This document shows, in pieces, positions 46,196 to 58,361 of a DNA stretch of 64,000 nt. The translations under genes were made by a program, and so were the position numbers. The stretch spans positions 186,001 through 250,000 of the forward strand of contig JAIVFJ010000070.1 of NCBI GenBank assembly GCA_025765615.1. The letters are read 5' to 3'. The DNA comes from Zopfochytrium polystomum (Eukaryota > Chytridiomycota > Chytridiomycetes > Chytridiales > Chytridiaceae). Below the pieces are notes generated by a model, which was not told where the DNA came from, ran no database searches, and saw only the letters and a list, made by a program, of their open reading frames with translations. Numbering within the stretch: position 1 is the first letter of the stretch; each line of letters starts with the position of its first letter.

Positions 46196-49100
46196 ATGGC
46201 CGATGGCGGGGACGAATACGACAATAAAGGCGGGCCGCGCCGGTGGGACAAGCCCGCTCCTCTCCTCCCGAGCCTACTGGCGCTGGGAGCCCCCAGCTCC
46301 AGCACCGCTGCCGCACGCGGAAAGCTGTCCATGTCGTCGTCGTTGTCGTCCGGTGCGTCATCGCGACAGTCATCCCCGGCCCGGAGCACCGCGCCCGCAG
46401 CGGAGCCCGGTCCTGCCGGAACTCAAGCGCACCACCCCAAAAAGAGGAAGCTGGACTTGGGAGACGACGGCGCAGCCAGGCCTCTCTCCAGCATTCCTAG
46501 GCCGCAGGTGAAGGATGGCTTGAATGCGCTACCTCAACCCTTTCTAATCCCCCTCCCATTTACCTTCTTCCCCAACTTTGAATCCCAGCCCTTGCAATCC
46601 AAGCCTCTCGAGACTGCTCAGTCTAGAATTCCGTCCGCGGCAGGCCGTCCTGTGCGGCAAAGCATTGCACGTCCAACCATCGTTCCGTCCGCCGCCGCCG
46701 GACTCCTAGCCACCTCCCGGCCCGAGTCGCGCAGTCGCATATTCCCACAACCAACTCCGGACAACAACCCATTCCTCACTGGACCGACATCCGGCACCAC
46801 CGCTTCGGCGCGCACCACTCCGACTTCCGCAACCCGCGTCTTTGCGCCTGGCGAGCGCCTGCTCAAGGTCGAACTCGCGGAGCGGGACGAAAAGATACGG
46901 GCGCTCCAGGATGAGCTTGCCAAGCTGAAGAAGAAGGCAGACCGCTCCTCGCCGCAGAAAGCCTCGGTGGAAACCGCACCGCCTCAACAGGCTGCCGACG
47001 TTGCTGCCCTGAAAGCAGAGCTGGATGCGGCACGCATTGAGCTGAAGCGGCTGGAAGTGGAGCGGCAAATACAAGACGATAACATTGAAGACTTGAACGA
47101 GAAGCTTGATGGACTGACGGGGCTCCAGTCAGTTGGCCTTGTCTCCGCAAACGACTCGACTCCAGAAGTGGAGAGGCTTCAAACGATGGTGATCGATTTG
47201 GAGCGAGAAGTTGCCAAGGCGAAAGCAGACAAGTCGGAGATGGCACGTGCTCTTGACGAGGCGAAAGAAAAGGCTTTGCACGCTGCAGCGGAAAGAGATG
47301 CCGTCAGCGGCAAGTGCAAGCTGGAGCTGCTCCGGGCAGAAGGTTTCGTTCGGGAACAAAGAGTCAAAATCGAGGCCCTGGAGAAGGCTGCCGAAGACTC
47401 TGCGGAATCCGTCTTGGTCGCCCAACAGCGGGTAACAGAGCTGAGCGAAGAACTTAAAAGTGTGGAAAACCGCCTCGCGTCGAAAGAGCAAGAGTCGAAA
47501 TCTCTCAGCGACGAGGTAACTATTGTGAATTGGATTCATTCAATCTCTTACCGCCTTCTGTCAGGTGGCCAAGCTCAAAGAAGATTTAGAACAGCAAAGC
47601 ATGAAACTTGCAACTCTTGAAGATCCCGCGAATCGTGTTCCCCCAGCCGCTTTTCTGCGTCTTCCGATACCTCTTGATACCATGCCAGACCTAAGCACCA
47701 TGAAGTGGGCGCTCACCAAAATTTGCGCGCAGTACTATCGGATTCAAACACAACACGAAGAGCACTTGTTTGAAATGGCCGAAGCTCTTGCCAGCGAAAT
47801 GGCGGCAGTTGTTGATGAAAAGGAACCCGCCGAGGATCTCTTGGTAATCATTGAACTCAATCCTCACGCCTGGTGTTGAAATTCCTTCCTCAGCTGAGTC
47901 CCGTTTTGGACGTCGAAGACCTGCCCGAGGTCGTGGAAATCGCGGCGCCACTGAGCAGTGAAAAATGTGAATTATCAGGCCAACTGGATGCCCCTGAGAG
48001 TCAGGCTAAGGACGACCAAATTCAAGTAGATTCCCTCAAAACCATGGTCGCGCAGCTGCAAGATGAAATCCAATCTATGAAGTCCCTGCAAGCGCATGCT
48101 GAACAAGGAACACTAAGGGCGAAGCGACTTGCCAGTGTACGTTGAACTTCAATTTTTTTGTTTCGGTCCAACTAACCTGGTCCTCTTCCAGGATATTTGT
48201 GTTCAAACAGACGAGCACATTGGGACTGTAGCAATTAGAAATTCCGTTGACGACTGCGAAATCGGTGGATTGACCCCAGACCATCAAATCGCCTTGATTC
48301 GTCTGGAGGCAGTTGAAGCGCAAGCCTCAGAAATTATTCGCCTGAAGGAAGAGATAAGACAATTAAAGGGTGAACTTGCGATCGCCTGTCAGAACCTTCA
48401 GGCTTCTGTTTTGACTTGCCATGGTTTAACGGCACAACGCGCGGCTGAAAAAAGCCAATTTGACAGCCAAATCGATCACCTGAGCAAAGAGATTGAGGAC
48501 GGTCGTTTTGAAATCGCTCGCTTGTTTGCTGGGGCACATACAAGTGAATCTTCGTTGAGATCATCGACCGCTGAGCATGAAGCAACTCTTGCTGCGATTG
48601 CTAATGAGGTGTCCGCCGTTCGAAGTGCAGCGCTTGCAGCCACTGGAGGAGTTGATTCTCCGGCAAAGAGTGGAGCAGTCGTAGGGGTTGCTTCCATTCT
48701 GAATCAACTCTCAGACGTGCGGTCATCAGTGGACAAACTCCAGATGCAAGTCGACTGGCTGACCCGCTGCCGTCTGGAAGCGGAACAGCGCAACACAGCT
48801 ATGAAGTTATCCCTTGAAAGCCTAGTTCCCGACTCGATTCCGGCAGACCCAGCGGAGAGGCCGGATGACCGTGATGTAATGTCTGTCCTTCAAGAGAGAC
48901 TGTCCAACGTGGAAGAGTTGCGCGACAATCTTAATTGTGAACGGGAGATTTCCGCAAATGCAAAACGATTAAACGCTGAACATGATGCCAGAATTCAAGA
49001 GCTGGAGGCCCAAATTTCCGCGACAGCAGCTCAATTGGTGGAACTGCAGTTGAAGTGCGGCAGTCAGTCTGAAGAAACAGAAACGCTGCAACAGCAATTG

Positions 49101-52100
49101 AAGGCTGCTCAAGCGGAAAATGCACGCCTGGCTGAATCGGTCGAGCATTGCCAAAGGGATCTTCAGACATGGTCAGATAAGGCGAAGGCGTGGAATATAC
49201 AGGATGCAGAAAATTCAGCGAAGCTTGAAGCGGCGCTGCAACGTGAGCGCTCAACGATTGAGGGTTTCGAATGCGCCTGTGCCGAAAACACTGCCCACCT
49301 TGCGAGAATCCACGCATTGGAGGACCAGTTTTCCAGAGCGGCCGAGCAGATTTCCGAGAAAGAGGGACTGAAGCCAGGTCACTCCGAGGAAGACCTTTCC
49401 GCTATGCGGCTATTGGTAGCTGCTCAAGATGAGAATGCGCGATTGGCGGCATCCATCGACGAGATTCGCGCACAACTACAGCTGTTTAGAGAGAAGGCAG
49501 AGACGTGGACGGCAAAGGAGGTGGCGGCCGAACAAGAGTTACAAGCAGCTAGAAAACGAGCAGAAGACATCAGCGAGGAAGTGCAACGTTTGTCAACCAA
49601 AATCCTTGCCAATGAGGACAAAATCAGGGTGCTAGAGGACGAGCTTACGACGTCTAGGAACAAGATTCAGGAACTGCAGTCTAGACACGATGCCAAATCA
49701 GAAGAGGCGTCATCGATTCAGATACAGTTGAATGCAGCTTCTGCGGAAAACGTGCGCCTGGCCACAGAGATCGAGAAATTCAGAGGCGACATTACTTCGT
49801 GGGAATCCAAGGAATCGGAGTGGGGCTTGAAGGAGGGAAATCTGACGGCCCGCTTGACCTCTGTATTAAGCGAGCACGAGTCGAGCTTTACGGCACTGGC
49901 CGCAAAGGACGCGGAGGTCGTTTTGCTTCGGGAGAAAATTCAGCAGCTCGAAGGACATGTCGAAGAAGCTGAGGCAGGAATGCGCACATCCAGCACCCTG
50001 AACGAAGGATTGCAATCTTTATGCGACAGCTTGCAGGCAACAAATGCCGAGATCACCGAAAATCTCGCAACAACGCAGTTGGACCTCAAAAAGACACTCC
50101 TTGAAACGGACGAACTAGTGAAGTCGCTGAAATCAGCAGCAGCGCGGAACAGTGAACTCTCCCAGGAAATCAAGGAACTCCAGGAATCCCTCAGCCAGGT
50201 GCGACAGACCGTTGCAGACCAGGAGGCTCTTATATCAGCAAACGCTTTGCGGTTGGAGGAGGCTGAGCGCGCAAACGCAGCCGCCCGTAATGACCTTGTC
50301 AATGCCCAGGAGTCACTCGGCCAGGCGAGACAGACCGTTGGAGATCAAGATGCGACGATTTCAGCGAACGCGAAGCGGTTGGAGGAGATCGAGCGCGCAC
50401 ACGCAACAGCACATAGCGACCTGGCAATCGCACACGATCGGATCAATCAGTTTGAGAAGGACTGCAAGGAGTGGGATGAAGCAAGATTGACGCTAGAATC
50501 CCAAAGGCTTAATTTGGAGCAAGAACTAGGAAGCATCACCTCTGAGCTTGCCGATGCTCGAGCACAGCACGCGAAGGATATGTTGGCTGCGGCCGATCGC
50601 TTGAAAGCTTGCGTGGAAGGGTCTGAAATTCAAATAAGGGAGCTGAAATCTGAGGTGGAAGAGCTTCTTAAGAGCGTTGAGGCTGGCAGAGGAGAGCTGG
50701 AGGACGTGCTTCAGGCGGCCAAAAGTCGGGAAGACGCGATGTTGAGTGACATTGAAAACTTGGAACTGGATCTGAAACAGTCGCGTGGGCAACTTGAAGC
50801 GGCACAGCTGGACTCGAAGCGACACGAGGAAAACTGGAGGGAGAAGGTAGTTTCGTTGGAGAGTCAAATCAAGGAACTTCGCGCAGAGATCGAGCTTAAG
50901 GTCAACACGCTCCTCCAAAGCGATGAAATGGCAAAGCACCTGACTGCCCAGCTGTCGCAGGCCGAACAGCAGCAATCGATTGAAGCCGCCAGTGCCCAAT
51001 CCCGACAGGAACAGATAATTTCGCTCGAATCTGCTTTGTCGGAATGTAAATCTAAGTGCGCGGATCTTAGGGCGGGATCTGATTGTTTGCGACGGGAGAT
51101 TGAATCTTGCTTTGCAAGCATCCTTCGAATCGACTCAAACTCCGATGAAGCCTTGGACCCAGAATACGCCGATTTGCCGTCATCGGAGCTGCTAAATCGG
51201 ATATTGTCCTGGTACCAGCTTAAACACGAAGCATCAGAAGCAGACAAAGCGCTCTTGAACGAAACAGAAACCCAGTTGCGGAACGCGACGGATGAGGTTT
51301 CTGCCCTCACAAAATCCTGCAGTACTCTTCGCTCGGAGAACGACGAAAAAGTGTCTTATTTGGAAACACGAATCAAGGACTTGGAGCGATTGAAGGATAG
51401 CTTCGAAGACGAGGTAGAGCTGCTGCGCCGTCAGCTTCAGAACTCGGAAAGCGACCGCAGCGTGGCTGAAAAGGTTGCTGAGCAGGTTACTCTGCAGCTC
51501 GGTGAGTTTGAGAGTCAGGTCTGTGAAATGCGGGCAAGCATCGATGAATATGAGAGGAGCACTGCAGAGCTTGTCCAGTCGCTCCAGGATAAGGAAGCTT
51601 CTTCGCGGGCGCTAGACGAAGAGCTTTCCTCCTTGAAGTCTGCGTTTGGTTTAACTCAAGATCGTGTCAACGAAATGATCAACGACCTGCTTACCGATGA
51701 CCTCAAAGCCGTGGTGAATGCAGCTGATCAGTCCAACGTGTCGAAGTTGATGGAAGCAAAGATTGACGCCCTCCGCGCTGCGTATGAGAGGCTGGAGGAG
51801 GAAAAACTGGATTTGCTGGAGTCCGTGGACGCCGGACGGCGTGCTACCGAATCATCAAACGAAGCACTGGCTAAGGCGGAGGCGAGCGCGCAGGAACTGG
51901 CGAGGGAACTGAGTACTTGCCGCGCTTTCGGTGTGGAGCTTGAGAAGAAGCGTGCGGAAATCCGGCAATTCGAATCGGCCCTTATCCTGGCGCAGTCCGA
52001 AATGGAGGCGAGGGATGCCGAATTGGCACGAACGAAGGCCGTTGCTCAGGAGCAGGAGGCCGAGCACCAAAGGCAGTTGTCCACAATGCGCCCCAAAGTG

Positions 52101-53702
52101 GTAAGTACTGAAGTGTTTACTCGATTGGAACCAAGTGGATGTGTGACGCGCGTTGTGCAATAGGTCGAGGTTGACGCATCGACTGAAACAATCGAGAACA
52201 TTGACGAGGAGATGGACAAGGTATGATGGCCCACGACCCGCCATCGATCGATACTGACGGATTGAACAGATCACTGCAGCGCTGACGGACGTCTTGTCCA
52301 GGGAAGAGGTTTTGCGAGCAGAGCTGGACGACGCTCGGGATAAACTAAGAAAGTCAAGTGATGAGCTTGAAATGACCCGTACCGCACTCGACAATGACGC
52401 ACTGGCCTTTAGAAGCGTGATCAGCGAAAACGTAACCAAAGTGAAAAACTTGGTCAAAGAGAGGGATTCTCTCAGCGAGCAGGTTGAGGAGCTCTCGAAC
52501 AAGGTTGGCGACCTCTCTTCTCGCCTCAAGGTTGTGGATGACTATGTCGCGAAGAGAGAATTGGAAATCGCCGCGAAGGATCTCCAGATTCAGGAGCTTT
52601 CCTCGGAAGTGGCTGGCCTTCAAGGGGCCAAAGAATTTCAGCGCGTCAATGAACATCTGCTTCCTTCCCTCAAGAAGGAAGTGGAGGATGCAAAAAAGAG
52701 GGCGGAGGATGCGGAAGCTGAATCGAATCGGCTAGAAGCGGAATTCCATGTATGTCTAGTAATTCGTGCTCAGAACCTCTGTAACTGAAACCACTGTCTT
52801 GCGTGCAGGATGCAAAAGGGAAGCTCGCCAACACGATCCAACTCTTGGAAGAGAAGACTGCGAAGTATGAGGAGCGCAACCGAGAGCTAATGGAGAGGCT
52901 GGAGGACGGAGAGGAGGCCGAGAAGACCTTGCTGGCCAAACTGGAAGATTTGATCAACGACCGCAAGTCTCTGTCGGAAAAAGTTGAGTCCTTGGAATCT
53001 GAGATAAACGAAAGTCGAGCCCAACAAGCCTTGCTTGAGGAGCAAATGCAGGCCTGCAAAGAGGCATCCGCTGAACTGGAGCAGCGGGCCAACGACACGG
53101 CTTCATACAACGAAGTACTTCTCGAGCAGTCTTTGGCCAGGGTGAAGGAAATGAAGGCTCTTTCGGCAACAAGGCAGAAACTGGAGCGGCAGGTCCAAAA
53201 GCTCCAGAGTGAGCTCGCTGCAAAGGATCCATTGTCGGTTCTTCCAAGCGACCGCATTCTTCATTCACCAAACGCGACAAACTCGAAACTAATTACTCGT
53301 GCCGTCTCGTCTTCTCCTGAGGGCTCTGCTTCGGCCGCGTCGTCGTCAAAGCGCAGCGCAGCGAGCAGCGACGCTCCGCTACCGCCGCCCAAGTTTGTGA
53401 AAAACGAGGCCCTGAGCGCAGTCTTCAAAATGCCCGCAACCCCCGCCGCAACCGCAGTCCCCACGGAAGCGGCTGGTCCGTTGAGACCGAGCCCTGGAAA
53501 AGCAAAAGGGGAGTCGGCGGCGGCGGCGGAGTCGGGGCCGTCGCAAAGCTCCCCGCCTCCGCGTCAAGCTGAACAAGAACCGAAGCGAAACGCGAGGAGA
53601 AGGACGATTGCCGCATCCAGCGCTCTTCGGTCTGACCAGCAGCAGCAGCAGCAACCTCAGTCGCGAACTCATCCAAGCAAACCAGAGTGTAGCCAACAGT
53701 GA
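46196..53702 (+). CDS. Very large coiled-coil protein (about 2,366 residues)
   Basis: Exons 46196-46507, 46589-47515, 47565-47843, 47894-48136, 48192-52100, 52164-52220, 52270-52749, 52809-53702, all phase 0. The N-terminus (about 220 residues) is Ser/Pro/Ala-rich and holds a basic KKRKLDLGDD, a possible nuclear signal. From FAPGERLLKVELAERDEKIRALQ on, heptad-type Glu/Lys/Leu/Gln sequence runs almost without break for over 1,900 residues. Three consecutive units of exactly 105 residues are visible. The tail is Ser/Pro-rich, then basic (KRNARRRTIAASSALRSD) with a Gln run. No motor, FHA or kinase domain is present. Long rods of this kind serve at spindle poles, nuclear pores, centrosomes or Golgi, and the basic patches lean to nuclear or spindle. 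The 81-nt first intron is in frame and could be retained. Confidence 0.85.
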
Positions 53703-54028
53703 TGTGATGTTGTAACGTATAATATTGTCCTGATATATAATAAATATGTATTTTCCTTTTGTCAATTGCTGCGCGTTTTCGTCTCTCTCATTTCCTTCGT
53801 GGAATGGAAGTGTCCTTTGATGCTTGAGCGAAGTCACCCAGACCTAGCTTGGTCTTGCACGAGGTCCAGACTTATCCCGCCAGGCAGTCACCCATGTCTG
53901 CTGGCCACGCCACGCGACAAGGATTGGAGGAAAAGCAAGAAAAGAAAAAAAAATGGCATGCCAAAGTCAAGAAGCCTTATATTTGCAACTCTAAGCGTGG
54001 GCCGTCGGAACCCGCTTTCACTCCAGGG
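53703..54028. other. Convergent 3' intergenic region
   Basis: 326 bp between the stop codons of the coiled-coil gene and the NIMA-related kinase. AATAAA-like TAATAAATA near 53737-53746 may be the polyadenylation signal of the coiled-coil gene. Nothing else seen. Confidence 0.5.
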
Positions 54029-56681
54029 TCAAGTGCGCTTTCGAAGCTGATGCTGCAATGCCGGTTGTTTCAACGGCGACGGCTGGGAGGGCCTGAGCAT
54101 GATGGGAGCAGTTCCGCGGTGGCTTAGGAGGTTGCCACCAAACGCTGGCTCGCCAGACTCCCTCTTGGTGGTTCCCGCCGTCCCGTGCGAGTGGAACCCG
54201 AGCCCATCGGCCGCCCGTCCATGCCGATCGCCCGCTGCCTCCATCGACCGCCGCTGCTGCCGATGCTGCTGCGGCGGCTGCGGCTGGTGGTGCTGGTTCT
54301 GGTGGTGCTGGTGGTTGTGGTGGAGTTGTTGTTGTTGGTGCAGTCGCCGTCCGTGCGGGATCGGCGACTCGATCATGGGCTCCGGGAGCGAGTGAGACGC
54401 CGCGCGCTCAAAGTTCTCTTCATCTGCGCGGCGGCTAAAGGACGTCTGGTCGGTCGTGCTGTGAGCGGCCGAGTACGGCGGAGCTGCGATTGTGATGGGC
54501 CGGCCGACGACTTGCGGTTTGGCCGCCTGAGCCGCTGCTTGCAACGGCATGCTTTTTCAATTATGTTTAAGTGATAGAAGGTTGGGTGCAAGGGTTAGGG
54601 TTGGAGGTGAGCTGTCTGCTTCGCATGATGCAGAGGGCACGTTCGATAAAGAGATAAACAGAAACAATATCAGCCTTACGCGTTGTTTAGCTTTTGATCC
54701 TGCAGCGGAGGACGTGCGGGGGGGACGCTCGCGCCTAAAATTCCACGCTGAGCATGAAGAACCTTTTGGATCTCGGCACTTTTCTTACCGTCTGTGCTTT
54801 GCCCGTTCAATGCGGTTTCCCTTCGCGTCAATTCTTGCTCCCAACGCAGCAAGTGCGCCTCCTTCGCCTGGAGTGCAGTCTCCTTTCGCCGCAACTCGTC
54901 CTCCTTCAAACTGAGCTCGGCTATTCTGCAGAATGGTTGGGCAATTAAGATGAACTTGCCCTGGCGCTGTATCTTTACCTCTGTGCAAGGTCGGCATCTT
55001 TTAAGCAGGCGCGTATGCGCGGGATTTTTAGGATCTCTGCCGCGCTGGGGCGTTTCATGTACTTTGACTGCGTAAGCGGTACATAAAAGTTCATTTCCTT
55101 CATACGTTAACATTGAGCATCGCCCGAATGACACCGTTCAGGTCTGCGGAATACTTGCAGTGAAGTTTAAGAACGGAATTTCCAGAGGGGCAGCCTCACC
55201 ATGCCAGGAAGAGGTTCAAACTTTCCTTGTTTTATCTTTTGCTCCAATCCTGCTTGTGTTTTCGATTGAAAAGGGGGTCTTCACACTGTAAGCCTTCAGT
55301 CCTGTTGGTCGAAAAGAGAAGCTCACTCCAAGGAACAAAGCTCATAAATAACGCAGCCTGTGGGTTTCTTAGAGGGTTATGTGAGGGAACTGCTCTACCT
55401 AGCGCCCAGATATCAGATTTTGAGTTGTACTGCGTCTCATTTACAAGTTCCTAGTCCGACAAATGGTGTTATTTTTTGCTGATGCGACCACCAGAAGTAT
55501 TACGGGTGACATATAAAATGGTGTTCTTTGTTTTCGTCAGTGGGATTCAGAAGCATTCCGCAATTGAATCACCTTACCCGACATATGTTTTCGCCATTTC
55601 TACATCTGGGTTGGACAAAGTTCGTGAAAGTCCGAAATCACCCAACTTGACATTGTTATTTCCATCAATAAATACTGCAAATGGAGCGTTAGGTTACGAT
55701 TTTCGGAACACTTAGGGGAACCATTTTCCGGTTTTATGTCACTAAAGCAGACGCGAGTCAGTTTACGCAGCTCGCTTGAATGTCCCCACTTACCGGTGCA
55801 AAATGGCAGGATGCGACGGACGAGCTGGGTCCGAGCCGTGGTGACATTCATTCAGTGCCGCCAGTAGCTGCGTTAAAATTCTCCACACGTACTCTTCTCC
55901 AATGTATCTCCTTCGTACTCGTCAGTTTGAGCCCGGCGATCCATATCAAGACCTCACTTTTGCAGCTTAAACTGCTTGATTACAGCAGCAAGATCGCCTT
56001 GTGACCAAGATTCAGCTCCAATAGGAGTCACACACACAATATTTACCTTTTTCGCAGAATTCTTAAAGTGATGATACATTAGAACAGTGGTGACCGCTTA
56101 GTCCGGCGCCCTCACCCATCATGATGTAAATCATTGACTTTTCCCTGTCCAAGACCCGCTCGAAGTAGCGAACGATATTGGGATGCTTTAGCTCCCTCAA
56201 AATGTTGACTTCAGCGACAAGCTGGCGCTTCTCCCGCTCGGACATTTTGCTGAAGTCGATTTCCTTTCGGGCAAGAATCTGGAGCGACTGTTAGATCCTT
56301 TCCCGAGCATGGCCAAAGACAACAGGAGCGCAAGTTTCGAGAGGACAAGGCGGAATGGGTTCTTCTTCTTTGTTTGTTCCATTCCTGCGCTAGCTTGAAA
56401 AGTGGAGAGGGTTTTCGGGGAAGAGGGAAGGGGAAGAAGGTAGTGGGCTTGGTTTTGACGCGCCCGCACCACCCACCTTGCCGTCGGACTTGCGACATAC
56501 TTTCCGGATGACGCCAAAGGATCCTGCAAATGGAGCATTCGAGATGAGGCCAGACTCCGGGGGCGGGAAAAGTTGGCCCCCGCACGGCCCAGCAGCAGCC
56601 TGTGCCACCAGCGGGCGCGCGCGCGCGCGCGCCGCGAGACGTACCGCTGCCAATGACCTCCAGTGGCTCGTAGCTCTCCAT
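54029..56681 (-). CDS. NIMA-related serine/threonine kinase (NEK2/KIN3 type)
   Basis: Sixteen minus-strand exons: 56681-56645, 56523-56477, 56278-56116, 56061-56047, 55997-55958, 55910-55794, 55741-55722, 55674-55578, 55525-55504, 55450-55399, 55357-55327, 55278-55200, 55153-55106, 55067-54979, 54925-54680, 54551-54029; 541 residues. Kinase motifs: Gly loop IGSGSFGVIRKV, Lys in ILARKEIDFSKM, EVNILRELKHPNIVRY, EFCEKGDLAAVI, catalytic loop ILHRDIKPENV, GDFGLSR, GTPFYMSPE, SDIWALGCVIYELCSL, IKQGKFEPLPG. All catalytic residues are present. A coiled coil (LKEDELRRKETALQAKEAHLL) follows, as in NEK2, then a long His/Gln-rich tail. NIMA kinases drive mitotic entry and centrosome or spindle events. 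The splice pattern is unusually fine, with exons of 15, 20 and 22 nt, yet every join restores kinase sequence in phase. Confidence 0.93.
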
Positions 56682-56947
56682 GTGGATAGGTGTGTTGAGC
56701 AATCTTCGGGCGGTTGAGAAAGCGGGCGCGACCACGAGCGGGACCCGATCTCGTCGGTCGGGTCGTTCGGTCGGTGGGCGGAACGGGGCGGGCGAAACGC
56801 GGAGCTGGAAAAGCAAAGAAAAAAAAAAAGAAAAAATATTACATAAAATACGTAAAAATGGGGGGGGAAAAGACAAATAAAACGAGAGAGAACCGGAAAG
56901 GTGCATTGAATCTGATCGAATCTTTCTCATTCCCACGAACAGACAGG
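56682..56947. promoter_or_regulatory. Divergent region between the NIMA-related kinase and P5C reductase
   Basis: 266 bp between divergent start codons, GC-rich on the kinase side and A-rich on the other (56817-56885). A shared promoter is inferred from spacing. Confidence 0.5.
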
Positions 56948-58021
56948 ATGGCTGCTCCGCACCTCGACCTTACGAAGCGCATCGCATTTATCGGAGGTAA
57001 CGAAGTCAACAAACGCGAAGCGTGACTCCCAGCAAGTTCTAGCTACCTGACCATGTTCCCATTTTCCTTGCAGGCGGCAACATGGCCAAAGCCATTATTG
57101 GGGGCCTCTTCGCGGTAGGCTTTCCGGCTGCGAACATTGCCGTTTCCGAGCCCTTCCCGCCGGCTATCGAAGCTTTGAAGACAGCTTATCCGGCATCGTT
57201 CATCACCTCGGACAACAATGCGGCAATCACGTTTGGTGGTGCCGCCCAGCCGGCGGACCTCATCCTGTTCGCCGTGAAGCCGCAGGTCATCAAGTCTGTG
57301 GCGGAGGGCGTTTCGGTCGCGGTTCAGAAGCACAAACCCGTTGTCATCACGATTGCCGCCGGAATCCGCGTTGCCGATCTCGCGAGGTGGCTTTCTGCTG
57401 ATCCCGTCACGCATGCTCCGTTACCCGGTGCATCCGCACCCGCGATTGTTCGGGTCATGCCAAACACCCCCGCGTTGGTGTCCGAGGGCGCGTCAGGGCT
57501 GTGGGCCGATGCGTCCTTGGACGGGGCGAAAAAGGACCTTGCATTCTCTGTCGTGAATGCTTTCAGCCAACGCGCATACTGGGTAGAGAAGGAAGGCCTC
57601 TTGGACGTTGTAACTGGAGTCTCAGGTGCGTTGGGCCTTTTTTTTTTTTTTTTTTTTTGAATTTAGAAGTTTCCGTCCCTTTCTCACCGATGGCGATTGC
57701 AATAAAAAATGACCAGGCTCTGGTCCCGCCTACTTCTTCTACCTGCTGGAGGCCCTGGAGGAGGCGGCCGTGCAGCTCGGCATGCCGCGGGACATTGCTC
57801 GTGGTCTCGCGGCGCAGACATGCGTGGGAGCAGGCAAGATGGCACTGTCGATGGAGGACCCCACCATCCTTCGGCGGAACGTAACATCCCCAAATGGCAC
57901 CACGCACGCAGGCATCCAGGTCTTTGAGGCGGCGGGTGCGAAGAAGGTGATGATAGACGTGGTGAAGGCGGCCACCCGCAGAGCGGAAGAGCTCGCCGAG
58001 GTGATGGGGTCCCAGCTCTGA
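56948..58021 (+). CDS. proC: Pyrroline-5-carboxylate reductase
   Basis: Exons 56948-56996, 57074-57625, 57717-58021; 301 residues. It catalyses the last step of proline synthesis, reducing P5C with NAD(P)H. The Rossmann nucleotide-binding loop spans the first junction: IAFIGGGNMAKAIIGGL. Further family marks are ADLILFAVKPQ, VITIAAGI, IVRVMPNTPALVSEG, and the C-terminal signature SGPAYFFYLLEALEEAAVQLG followed by TSPNGTTHAGI. Both joins are phase 1. The second intron contains a run of about 20 T. Length and motifs are complete. Confidence 0.96.
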
Positions 58022-58187
58022 GATCAGAGCCGTGGGGGTGGTGGAAACGGGTGGTTGCAACTTAGTTGACCCAGTTGAACCCTTCCCTGAACCAAAGAAG
58101 CGGGTTGGTGTGTCATTGAGAAGAAGCGAGAACTGGCAAATCAAAATCATCATCATTCATCATCAAGGTCCTTGCTCGACCACCGAC

Positions 58188-58328
58188 AACCAACCAACCA
58201 ACCAACCAACCAACCAACCAGGCCACGCCACCGACTTCAAACTCCGTCGTCCTCCTGCGACGCAACGCGCCTCCATCTTTAGTCATTGGCATCACCACCA
58301 CCACCACCACCACCACCACCACCACCAT
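58188..58328. repeat. (CCAA)n and (CAC)n microsatellites upstream of the IKS1-like kinase
   Basis: CCAA/AACC units at about 58188-58220 and about 13 CAC triplets at 58290-58328, within 70 bp of the kinase start. The interval 58022-58361 has no other feature. Confidence 0.85.
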
Positions 58329-58361
58329 CGTCGCCGTCTCCCCTCGCATCCGTCGCCATCT

